The notes under the pieces are model-generated. The model did no database searches. It saw only the letters and a list, made by a program, of their open reading frames with translations, and was not told where the DNA came from. The position numbers and the translations under genes were made by a program. From positions 1-36,956 of the forward strand of contig JBCDDH010000030.1 of NCBI GenBank assembly GCA_039180415.1: 36,956 nt of DNA. The letters are read 5' to 3'. Position 1 is the first letter of the stretch; each line of letters opens with the position of its first letter. This document shows positions 14,513-22,336 of this stretch, piece after piece. Source of the DNA: CAZIXN01 sp039180415 (lineage in GTDB: Bacteria; Planctomycetota; Phycisphaerae; Phycisphaerales; Phycisphaeraceae).

Positions 14513-15844
14513 ATGTCTCCCGCCCCGCGCGGCTCCATCCTGATGATCTCCCTGCACGGCTACGTCGCCGCCGAGCCCGAACTGGGCAAGCCCGACACCG
14601 GCGGACAGGTCGTCTTCGTCCTCGAGCTGGCCAAACGCTTCGCCCGCCTCGGCTACCACGTCGACGTGCTCACCCGCCAGTTCGAAGATCAGCCCGTGCA
14701 AGACGTGGTCAACAGCAACCTGTCGGTCTGGCGGGTTCCCTTCGGCGGCAAGGGCTTCATCCGCAAGGAGGACATGCACGATCACGTCGGCGACTTCGTC
14801 ACCAACACGCTCGCCGCGATCCGCAAGCGTGGCCTGAAGTACGACGTGATCAACAGCCACTATTGGGACGCGGGTTTCGCCGGCCAGAAGATCGCCGAGG
14901 AACTCCAAGTCCCGCACATCCACACGCCGCACTCGTTGGGCTGGTGGAAGCAGCACCGCATGAAGGGCGCCAAGGACGCCGGCGAGGGCGGCGGCCTGCG
15001 TTTCGAAGAACGCATCCGCAAAGAGTTCATCATCTACCGCAGCTGCGACCACGTGATCGCCACCTCCGACGAGCAGGTCGACCTGATCGAGGAGCAGTAC
15101 CAGCTGCCGCGCGAGAACATCACGATGATCCCGCCGGGCATCGACGAGGCCCGCTTCACCCCCGCGCCGCCGTCGCAGCTCGCGAACACCCGCGCGGAAC
15201 TGGGCATCAAGCCCAACGACATCTACGTCGTCGGCCGGGCGGCGCACAACAAGGGCTACGACCTGATCCTCAAGGCCTTCCCCCACGTGCGGAAGCTCGT
15301 GCCCAAGTCCCGCCTCGTCCTTGCCGCGGGGGCGAATTCCAAGCAGGACAAGAAGCTGCTCGCCAAGTGGAAGGACTTGGCCAAGGACGTTGGCATCGCC
15401 CGACACGTCAAGTGGCTCGGGTACATCGAGGACGACGACTTGGCCCGGTATTACCGAGCGCCCGGCGTGTTCGCGCTGCCTTCGCGGTACGAGCCGTTCG
15501 GCATGACCGCGGTCGAGGCGATGGCCTGCGGCACGCCCACCGTGTTGACGATCCACGGCGGGCTGCACCAGCAGGTGGAATTCGGCAAGCACGCGCTGGT
15601 CGCCGACCCCAAGAGCCCCGAAGAGTTCGGCGCGATGCTCGCCATGCCGCTGCGCTACCCGTGGCTGCGTGACACGCTCATGGTCGAGGGCGCCCGCTTC
15701 GCCCGGCGGACGTTCGGCTGGACCGGCATCGCGCGGCGGACGTTGGCGATCTTCGAGCCGTTCCGCGGCAAGTACGACGCGCTCCAGCCGGACTCGGTGG
15801 ACCTGGATGTCAACGAAGCAGCGGCCGAGCCGGTGGAAGCGTGA
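14513..15844 (+). CDS. mfpsA: GT4 mannosylfructose-phosphate synthase (or sucrose-phosphate synthase)
   Basis: Retaining GT-B glycosyltransferase predicted to transfer a hexose from a nucleotide sugar to fructose-6-phosphate. The 443-residue protein has the synthase N-terminal signature SLHGYVAAEPELGKPDTGGQ, then FEDQP, NSHYWDAG, HTPHSLG, YRSCDHVIATS and PPGIDEARF, and the nucleotide-binding RYEPFGMTAVEAMACGTP with the EX7E pair. HGYVAAEP, FEDQP and the one-domain length closely resemble, from memory, the Agrobacterium mannosylfructose-phosphate synthase more than the longer plant or cyanobacterial sucrose-phosphate synthases. GAGGA lies 7 nt before ATG 14513. The sugar-kinase gene overlaps its stop by 4 nt. 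The donor (GDP-mannose or UDP-glucose) is not proven by sequence. Confidence 0.85.
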   Translation: MSPAPRGSILMISLHGYVAAEPELGKPDTGGQVVFVLELAKRFARLGYHVDVLTRQFEDQPVQDVVNSNLSVWRVPFGGKGFIRKEDMHDHVGDFVTNTLAAIRKRGLKYDVINSHYWDAGFAGQKIAEELQVPHIHTPHSLGWWKQHRMKGAKDAGEGGGLRFEERIRKEFIIYRSCDHVIATSDEQVDLIEEQYQLPRENITMIPPGIDEARFTPAPPSQLANTRAELGIKPNDIYVVGRAAHNKGYDLILKAFPHVRKLVPKSRLVLAAGANSKQDKKLLAKWKDLAKDVGIARHVKWLGYIEDDDLARYYRAPGVFALPSRYEPFGMTAVEAMACGTPTVLTIHGGLHQQVEFGKHALVADPKSPEEFGAMLAMPLRYPWLRDTLMVEGARFARRTFGWTGIARRTLAIFEPFRGKYDALQPDSVDLDVNEAAAEPVEA

Positions 15845-16800
15845 ACGCCCACACGGAAACAAACGCGTCCGGCGTCAGGCCCGCCGACCCGGTGATCGTC
15901 GGGATCGGTGAAGCGCTCTTCGATGTGTTCGACGGCGAAGCTCGGCTCGGCGGCGCGCCGCTTAACGTCGCGGTCCACGCGCATCGGCTGCTGCGGGACG
16001 GGGACGGGGACGGGGGCGGCGGGGCGGGCGTAGTCGTGAGCCGCGTGGGCCGAGACGCCTTGGGCGACCGCATCGAACGCACGCTGTTTGAAGAAGGCAC
16101 CCCGGTCGATTTCTTGCAACGCGACCCCCGGCTCGAAACCGGCCGGGTCACCGTGGAGAAACACGACGCTTCTAACGGCGGCGGCCACACGTTCCACATC
16201 GAACGCGACGCGGCTTGGGACGAGATCGCTTGGGACGAAGGTTTGGCGGCGCTGGCGGCGCAGGCCTCGGCCGTGGCGTTCGGCTCGCTTGCGCAGCGCG
16301 AAGCGGTTTCGCGAGCGACGATCCAACGGTTCGTCGCTCAGGCCCACGCCGCGATCCGGCTGTTCGACGTGAACCTGCGGTCTTCCGATGGGACCGACTT
16401 CTTCGATGCCGACGTGCTCCGGCGCGGGTGCGAACTGGCCAATTACGTGAAGCTCAACGACGAAGAACTCGACACGGTGAACGCTTTGACCGGCACCGGT
16501 TCGGCCGAGTCGCTCCGAGAAGCGTTCGGGCTCGAAGCCGTGATTTTCACCCGCGGGGCGAAGGGAACCGCGGCGTACACCGCGGACGGCTTGGTCGAAG
16601 GCGAGACGGCCGAGGCCGAGCGTCGGCACCCCGACGCGGACACGGTGGGCGCGGGAGATTCGTGCTCGGCGGCGTTGCTGGCGGCTTTGACGACGGGGCG
16701 GGACCTCCAAACGGCGTTGGACTTTGCCAACCGGGTCGCGGCGTTTGTCGCGCACCAACCCGGGGCGACGCCGCGACTGCCCGCGTCGATCCGGCTGTAG
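15841..16800 (+). CDS. PfkB-family carbohydrate kinase, probable fructokinase
   Basis: Predicted to phosphorylate fructose released from the disaccharide back to fructose-6-phosphate. The 319-residue ribokinase-fold protein has the GEALFDVF opening, a substrate-loop RLGGAPLNVAVHAHRL, VSRVGRDALGD and the signature DTVGAGDSCSAALL with catalytic Asp. A Gly/Asp-rich insert (about residues 53-61) lengthens one loop. It starts with GTG at 15841, overlapping the synthase TGA as GTGA, so it is tightly coupled. It is the last gene in the cluster and converges with the MarR gene. Confidence 0.88.
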   Translation: MNAHTETNASGVRPADPVIVGIGEALFDVFDGEARLGGAPLNVAVHAHRLLRDGDGDGGGGAGVVVSRVGRDALGDRIERTLFEEGTPVDFLQRDPRLETGRVTVEKHDASNGGGHTFHIERDAAWDEIAWDEGLAALAAQASAVAFGSLAQREAVSRATIQRFVAQAHAAIRLFDVNLRSSDGTDFFDADVLRRGCELANYVKLNDEELDTVNALTGTGSAESLREAFGLEAVIFTRGAKGTAAYTADGLVEGETAEAERRHPDADTVGAGDSCSAALLAALTTGRDLQTALDFANRVAAFVAHQPGATPRLPASIRL

Positions 16801-16873
16801 CCCGGAACGCAACGGCGGCTTGATGGGAGGGCTCTCGATTCGCCGTATGGCGGGGCGGTTCTCGGATCTGATT

Positions 16874-17377
16874 TTATGTGAGATGTGGCTCGCGGGCTTT
16901 CTCGAGCAGGCGTAACAGGCGATCGATCTCCGCGTCGCTGAATCCCGGGAACTGCTCCGCGTGGATCGCCATCACCGGCTCGTCCAGCCTCCTGAGCAGC
17001 CCCTGCCCTTTGCGGGTGATCTGTACCCGTACCACCCGGCCGTCGCGCGGGTCGCGGGTCCGTTCGGCCCAGCCTTGCTTGACCAGCCGGTCCACCAGCC
17101 GGGTCACGTCGGCGCCGCGGTCCAGAAGCTGAGGCCCGATGTCTTGCGAAGGCAGGCCGCCGGGGTGGTGGCCGCGCAGGATCCGCAGCGCGTTGTACGA
17201 CGAGAGCGTCAGGCCGTGGCTGCGGAACAGCTCGGCCAGTTCACGGCCCAGGTCGCTGGCCGTGCGGACCAGGGCGAGGTACGCGGCCTGCCGGGGTTGA
17301 TCGAAGTCGTCCCGCTTGTGCAGGGCGTCGGCGACGCGGCGGGTAGGCGTGCGGGTCGGCTTGGGGGGCTTCGCCAT
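16874..17377 (-). CDS. MarR-family transcriptional regulator
   Basis: Predicted dimeric winged-helix regulator. The 167-residue protein has the family layout: N-terminal helix, LTLSSYNALRIL, helix-turn-helix (SQDIGPQLLDRGADVTRLVDRL) and wing with the DPRDGRVVRVQIT motif. ATG 17377 is preferred to an upstream in-frame start at 17419, because a TACCGT box lies 5 nt before it and the longer form overlaps purC. The ligand is unknown. It is divergent from purC across 40 nt, so it could affect purC directly. Confidence 0.9.
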   Translation of the reverse strand: MAKPPKPTRTPTRRVADALHKRDDFDQPRQAAYLALVRTASDLGRELAELFRSHGLTLSSYNALRILRGHHPGGLPSQDIGPQLLDRGADVTRLVDRLVKQGWAERTRDPRDGRVVRVQITRKGQGLLRRLDEPVMAIHAEQFPGFSDAEIDRLLRLLEKAREPHLT

Positions 17378-17382
17378 ACCGC

Positions 17383-17388
17383 ACGGTA
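17383..17388 (-). promoter_or_regulatory. -10 element of a probable leaderless promoter (MarR gene)
   Basis: TACCGT on the minus strand, then 5 nt, then ATG 17377. It faces the purC -10 at 17405-17410 with 16 bp between them. Confidence 0.45.
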
Positions 17389-17404
17389 GGCGGCGGCGAC
17401 GCGG

Positions 17405-17410
17405 TAGTCT
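17405..17410 (+). promoter_or_regulatory. -10 element of a probable leaderless promoter (purC)
   Basis: TAGTCT, then 7 nt (CTGCGGC), then ATG 17418. No -35 consensus or Shine-Dalgarno sequence is visible. Confidence 0.5.
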
Positions 17411-17417
17411 CTGCGGC

Positions 17418-18365
17418 ATGATTCAGACGCCGGTGATGACCACAGACCTGCCGTTGCCCAACCGCCGCGCCGGGAAGGTCCGCGACGTGTACGACGCGAC
17501 CCTCAAAGACGGCCGGCCTTGCGTGGTGCTGGTCGCCACCGACCGGTTGTCGGCGTTCGACGTGGTCATGCCCGATGGCGTGCCGGGCAAGGGCGCGGTG
17601 CTCACGCAGATCAGCGCGTGGTGGTTCGCGCGGATCGCCGAGCATTTCGGCGACCTGTTGCCGCACCACTTGATCTCGACCGATCCCGACGATCTGGTCG
17701 GCTTGAGCGACGAGCAACGCGCGTCGCTGCACGGCCGGGTGATGATCGGCCGGCCGACACGGGTCGTGCCCGTCGAGTGCGTGGTTCGCGGATATCTCAC
17801 GGGTTCGGGCTGGTCGGCGTACCGGCGGGACGGGGCGGTTTGCGGGGTCGAACTCCCGGTCGGCTTACAGAACTGCGAACGGCTGCCCGAACCGATCTTC
17901 ACGCCCACCACTAAGGCGGCAGAGGGCCACGACGAACCGATCACGTTCGAGGCCGCGGCGGAGCGGGTCGGCGAAGCCACGATGCGTCGTCTGCGCGACG
18001 CGTCGCTCGCCGTCTATCGTTTCGCCCACGATCTCGCGAAACAACGCGGCATTCTCCTGGCGGACACGAAGTTCGAGTTCGGCGTGCCCACGGACGACGC
18101 GGGTGGCGAGCCGATCCTGATCGATGAGGCGCTGACACCGGACAGCTCCCGCTTCTGGCCGGCCGAGTCGTACGCGGCGGGCCGGGAGCAGCCGAGCTTC
18201 GACAAGCAGTTCGTCCGTGATTACTTGCTCGGGCTCGTTTGCGACGGGCAGTGGGATCAGCGGCCGCCCGGCCCGAGCATCCCGGATTCGATCGTCGCAC
18301 AGACCGTCGAGCGTTACGCCGAAGCCAAGCGGCGGCTCCTGAGCGAACCCGCCGGTTCGCCTTGA
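17418..18365 (+). CDS. purC: phosphoribosylaminoimidazole-succinocarboxamide synthase PurC
   Basis: Joins aspartate to CAIR with ATP to make SAICAR in purine synthesis. The 315-residue protein is of the longer SAICAR-synthetase type. It has GKVRDVY near the N-terminus, TDRLSAFDVVMPDGVPGKG, the substrate motif VECVVRGYLTGSGW, FTPTTKA and the IDEALTPDSSRFW signature with SFDKQFVRDYL. ATG 17418 follows a -10 box by 7 nt; a second ATG lies 18 nt downstream. No other purine gene is nearby. Confidence 0.97.
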   Translation: MIQTPVMTTDLPLPNRRAGKVRDVYDATLKDGRPCVVLVATDRLSAFDVVMPDGVPGKGAVLTQISAWWFARIAEHFGDLLPHHLISTDPDDLVGLSDEQRASLHGRVMIGRPTRVVPVECVVRGYLTGSGWSAYRRDGAVCGVELPVGLQNCERLPEPIFTPTTKAAEGHDEPITFEAAAERVGEATMRRLRDASLAVYRFAHDLAKQRGILLADTKFEFGVPTDDAGGEPILIDEALTPDSSRFWPAESYAAGREQPSFDKQFVRDYLLGLVCDGQWDQRPPGPSIPDSIVAQTVERYAEAKRRLLSEPAGSP

Positions 18366-18441
18366 CTGGATCGAACGGCCCCCTCCCTTAAACTTCACGG
18401 TTGCAGCAGGTACGTTCGATCGATCGGTGCGGAGGTGTCGT

Positions 18442-21400
18442 GTGGCCAAGTCTCGAAGCGACGGAAACGGCGTGAAGCCTGAAAAAAGGCGGGGACGCTG
18501 GCGGAAGCGTCTGGCGATCGCGGTGCCTGTCGCCGTGGCGGCTTACGCGGCGATTGGTTTTCTGGTGGTGCCGTGGGCCGCGCAGCGGTGGGTGGTGCCG
18601 ATGGTCTCCGAATCGCTCAACGGCGACGTGACCGTGGACACGATCCGGGTCAACCCGTTCGCCCTGTCGCTCACGCTCGAAGGCGTGTCGGTCACCGACG
18701 AAGCCGGAGCCCGGGTGATCGGCCTAGGCCGGCTGTACGGCAACCTGCAGGCGTCGTCGTTGTTCCGGGAGGGCTTCGTGCTCGGCGACGTCGCGCTCGA
18801 CGAGCCGTACCTGTTGGCCGTGCTGGAAGAAGACGGCTCGCTGAATCTCGCGAAGCTGATCAAGCCTTCCGATCAATCGAGCACCGAGCCGATCACGCTG
18901 CCGCGGGTGCGCGGCCGGTCGCTGGCCATCGATGCGGCCAAGCTCGAATTCATCGACCGCATGATCGCGGGCTCGCCGGACCGCACGGTCTCGCCGATCA
19001 GCTTCGCGGTCCAAGACTTCGACACGCAGCCCCTGCACGGCAACACGCACCGGTTCTCCGCGGCGACCGAAGCGGCGGAAAACGTCACGTGGGAGGGCGA
19101 AGTGTTCCTCAACCCGCTCGAAGCCACGGGCGCGGTGACCGTGACCGATTTCGACCTGTCGGTTTATGAACCGTACGTGCAGCAATTCGCGCCGCTACAG
19201 ATCGGCTCGGGCCTGGCGAGCCTGGACTTGTCGTACGAAGTCGCACCGACTCGGGCCGAACGCGCGGTGGGCGTCACGCTCGAGAGGATGGACGTGACCG
19301 CGCTCGACGTCGCGTTGGAAGCCCACCCGTTGCTGGCGTTGGAACGCTTCACGATCGAAGGCTTGGCCGCCGACGCCGTGGCTCGTTCGCTGACGGTCGG
19401 CCGGATCGCGTTGGTCGCGCCGGACGCCACCGTGGAGCGGGAGTCCGACGGCACGCTCGCGGTGCTCAAGGCGTTGGGCGCGATCGCCGCGGCACGGGCC
19501 GAGTCTGCCTCTGGAAAAGAGGAAGCGTCCGTTCGATCGGACGCCGATGCGGACGCGCCGCTGATCCCGATCGAGATCGCGGATAGCGTGCCGAAGCCCT
19601 ACGACGAAGCGGTACGCGCTTTAATCGATATCGCCAACGCGGCGACGCAGCCCTGGTCGCTGCGGCTCGACGCGTTCGAGATGAGCGATGCGCGAGCGCA
19701 CTGGTCCGACCGCGCCGTGGAGCCGAACGTCGAATTGTCGGTGGCGGACACGTACCTGACCGCGGGGCCGATCACCAGCGAAGCGGCGTTTGCGACGGAC
19801 TTCGACTTCGGCGCTACGGTCGTGTCCGGCGGGGCGATCCAAGCACGGGGACGCGTCGAGCCGCTCGCGTCCCGCGCGGTCGTCACCGCGTTCGAGAACA
19901 CCGGCTTTGCCCTCGCGCCGCTCGGCCCGTACGTCCGGCAAGCGGACCCTCGGCTGCGTCTGCCCGACGGCACGTTGAGTGTTCGGGGCTCCGACCTGGC
20001 GGGCGCGTTAAGCGAAGCCGGCCTGCCGGAGGTCCGCATCGGCGAGTTCACGGTCCGCGGCGCGATCGACCTGGAAGTGCACGAACTGGGCCCGCCGCTC
20101 GACGTACCGCTGCGGGACCTGGACCTGGCGTTGCTCGGCCTCGACACCGCCGCGGGTGACCCGGTCCAAATCACGTTTCTTACCAAGGTCTACGACGGCA
20201 GCATCGCTGTGAACGGCTCGGCACTGCCCGACTTGGCCGACCCGCTCGGCTCGACGATCGATCTGAACATCGTGATCGACAAGTTCCGCCTGCAGCCGCT
20301 GTCTCCGGTTAGCGGCGAATACGTCGGCCGGGCCATCGAGGATGGGACGCTGAACACCAAGCCCAACGGCCCGCTCACGATCCAGCTCATGGCGCAGCAG
20401 CTCGAGGCGGTGATCCCGGTCAGCATCCTGGGGTTCGATTTCGGCGAAAAGGTCGACAGCGAAAACGCGACCAAGCTGCCCGTCGGCCTCGCGGTCGCGG
20501 TGCTTAAGGGGCCCGACGGCACGATCAGCCCGCCGCCGATCCGCATCTCGGGCGACTTGTCGGACCCGAGCGTCTCGATCGTCGGCATCGTCGGCCACGC
20601 GGTGACCAACCTCGTGGTGGGCGTCGCCAGTTCGCCGTTCCAGATGCTCGGCGGGTTGATCCCTCAAGGCGAGGGCGAGTCGGGCGAACCGCCGGACCTG
20701 TCGTTCGTGGGCTTCGCGCCCGGCTCGACCAAGCTCACCGGCGACGCGATGAGCAAGCTGGACCTGCTCGGCGAAGCGATGCTCAAGCGGCCCGCGCTGC
20801 GGATGGCGGTCCGGGGTGTGCCGACGCGCGGGATCGACGAGCCCGCCTTACGTCGCGCCGCGTTCGAAGCGGCGTTGCGGGAGAACACCGCCGCGACGCT
20901 CCCCGAAGGCGACCCGCGGCGCATGGACCCGTCATCGATCGGTGTCAACGATCAGCAGTATCGCGAGGCGGTGCGATTCGCGTTTGCGGCGATGCGTTCC
21001 CCGAGCCCGGAGCAAGCCGCAGAAACGCCAGACTCCGCCCCCTCCGCGGAAGAGTCGCGGGCTGTCGTCGAAGAACCCGGCTTGGACGTCCCTTCACCGC
21101 AGGCCGCGTCGGACGCGGCGTCTGTGGACGTTTTGGCTTCGACACCAGGCGAAGCCGAACGGCCGAACGACGCGCAGCACGCCGAAGCAAACCAGGTGAT
21201 GCCCGAGGCGCGTCCGTTGGCGGCCGAAGAAGTCGTCGCGGACGAACCGTCAGAGATGCGTCTGAAGCTGCCGATTCTCGCCGAGCAAGGCGTCGTGGGC
21301 GCTGCGCAAGCACAAACACAAAGCCGGGCTGACGTGCGTCCGCGCGGCAGGCGTCTGCGTGCCGGCCGATCCGTTCGTTTCCGGGGTACAGCCGCCCCGA

Positions 21401-21945
21401 CGCCCGTGGCTCAACCCGCATCGGTCCCGTCGGAAGAAGCGGTGACGAACCTCGATGCAGAACCGGTGCTCGAAACAGCTGAGACCTCGACCTATCCGGA
21501 ACCACGGCGGTTGGAGCCGGATGCGAAGCCGGATACCGATAGCGCTCAGCCCGACTCAGACGTAACCGCGTCGTCCGAATCGACCGCCGTAGCGGCGACA
21601 GACAACGCCCCGGAGGTGAACCCGCAAGACGAGTCTGTATCGCAGAAGCCTTCCGATCTTGATGCCGATCTGGTTGACGATGTTGCGAGTTCATCGGCTG
21701 AACCGACCGAGCCCCCGGTCCCGTTCGAGCAAGCGGAACGGGAGGTGCTGGCCCGCGTCCCCTTGCCTCCCGAGGCGTTCGTGGATCTGCGGCAACACCG
21801 GGTGCAGGCCGTCGTGGATTACCTCACCGGCTCGGCCGGGCTGCCCGTTTCGCGCGTGATCGCCTCGCACGAACCCGCCCGGGTCGAGTCGACGGAAGCG
21901 CCGCTGACGCCGCGCGTTTTGTTTGATCTGGCCGCGGCGGAGTGA
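18442..21945 (+). CDS. DUF748 / AsmA-like large envelope protein
   Basis: Very large inner-membrane-anchored protein of the AsmA/DUF748 group, whose members are linked to envelope lipid or outer-membrane homeostasis. The 1167-residue protein starts with a basic region and one transmembrane helix (24-45), then repeated beta-rich segments (VDTIRVNPFALSLTLEGV, GLASLDLSYEV, LDLNIVIDKFRL-like). GFAPGSTKL and LGEAMLKRPALRMAVRG (about 770-790) match the usual C-terminal part. About 240 low-complexity acidic/Ser/Pro/Ala residues (853-1088) then precede a last ~80-residue block (PPEAFVDLRQHRVQAVVDYL). GTG 18442 is chosen because GGAGGTG is 5-6 nt upstream; the earlier GTG 18427 precedes that site. It is transcribed alone, probably from TACGTT at 18411-18416. 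Confidence 0.85.
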   Translation: MAKSRSDGNGVKPEKRRGRWRKRLAIAVPVAVAAYAAIGFLVVPWAAQRWVVPMVSESLNGDVTVDTIRVNPFALSLTLEGVSVTDEAGARVIGLGRLYGNLQASSLFREGFVLGDVALDEPYLLAVLEEDGSLNLAKLIKPSDQSSTEPITLPRVRGRSLAIDAAKLEFIDRMIAGSPDRTVSPISFAVQDFDTQPLHGNTHRFSAATEAAENVTWEGEVFLNPLEATGAVTVTDFDLSVYEPYVQQFAPLQIGSGLASLDLSYEVAPTRAERAVGVTLERMDVTALDVALEAHPLLALERFTIEGLAADAVARSLTVGRIALVAPDATVERESDGTLAVLKALGAIAAARAESASGKEEASVRSDADADAPLIPIEIADSVPKPYDEAVRALIDIANAATQPWSLRLDAFEMSDARAHWSDRAVEPNVELSVADTYLTAGPITSEAAFATDFDFGATVVSGGAIQARGRVEPLASRAVVTAFENTGFALAPLGPYVRQADPRLRLPDGTLSVRGSDLAGALSEAGLPEVRIGEFTVRGAIDLEVHELGPPLDVPLRDLDLALLGLDTAAGDPVQITFLTKVYDGSIAVNGSALPDLADPLGSTIDLNIVIDKFRLQPLSPVSGEYVGRAIEDGTLNTKPNGPLTIQLMAQQLEAVIPVSILGFDFGEKVDSENATKLPVGLAVAVLKGPDGTISPPPIRISGDLSDPSVSIVGIVGHAVTNLVVGVASSPFQMLGGLIPQGEGESGEPPDLSFVGFAPGSTKLTGDAMSKLDLLGEAMLKRPALRMAVRGVPTRGIDEPALRRAAFEAALRENTAATLPEGDPRRMDPSSIGVNDQQYREAVRFAFAAMRSPSPEQAAETPDSAPSAEESRAVVEEPGLDVPSPQAASDAASVDVLASTPGEAERPNDAQHAEANQVMPEARPLAAEEVVADEPSEMRLKLPILAEQGVVGAAQAQTQSRADVRPRGRRLRAGRSVRFRGTAAPTPVAQPASVPSEEAVTNLDAEPVLETAETSTYPEPRRLEPDAKPDTDSAQPDSDVTASSESTAVAATDNAPEVNPQDESVSQKPSDLDADLVDDVASSSAEPTEPPVPFEQAEREVLARVPLPPEAFVDLRQHRVQAVVDYLTGSAGLPVSRVIASHEPARVESTEAPLTPRVLFDLAAAE

Positions 21946-22000
21946 TCGCGGGCGCGGCCCGGATTTGGTCGGGTTTGCCCCCAACGCATACAACGTCGGC

Positions 22001-22297
22001 ATGTGGAAGACCGATCTGGGCCGACTCCGTGTGGTGAGCCTTTTGGAAGGGGTTTCGTACCTGCTGTTGTTGGGCGTTGCGATGCCGCTGAAGTATGCCT
22101 CGGGCTTACCGGAGGCGGTGCACGTGGTCGGGTGGGCGCACGGCGTTTTGTTCATCGCGTTGGCGGGATTTCTGTTGATCGCCTGGCGGAGGGTGCCCCT
22201 GAGTTTTGCCTTGACGGTCGGGGTGTTCGTCGCGGCGCTGCTGCCGTTCGGGCCGTTCGTCGCGGACCGGTGGTTGAAGGAAAAAGCCCACGCATGA
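22001..22297 (+). CDS. DUF3817 small membrane protein
   Basis: Short integral membrane protein of unknown function. The 98 residues contain three hydrophobic helices and the family's SLLEGVSYLLLL, MPLKY and HVVGWAHGVLFIAL features. ATG 22001 follows TACAAC by 6 nt, so it may also be leaderless, although that box lacks the final T. The stop codon lies in the loop of the sthA terminator from the opposite strand. Confidence 0.85.
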   Translation: MWKTDLGRLRVVSLLEGVSYLLLLGVAMPLKYASGLPEAVHVVGWAHGVLFIALAGFLLIAWRRVPLSFALTVGVFVAALLPFGPFVADRWLKEKAHA

Positions 22298-22308
22298 AAT
22301 CCGTGGGC
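22281..22308 (-). terminator. intrinsic terminator of sthA, overlapping the DUF3817 gene end
   Basis: On the minus strand, GCCCACG and CGTGGGC form a 7-bp stem with a 9-nt loop and are followed by TTTTT (22281-22285). It lies 29 nt beyond the sthA stop. The DUF3817 stop codon (22295-22297) is inside the loop, so the same DNA serves both genes. Confidence 0.75.
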
Positions 22309-22336
22309 CTCGCGAGGGTGTTTGATCGGGCTGCGC

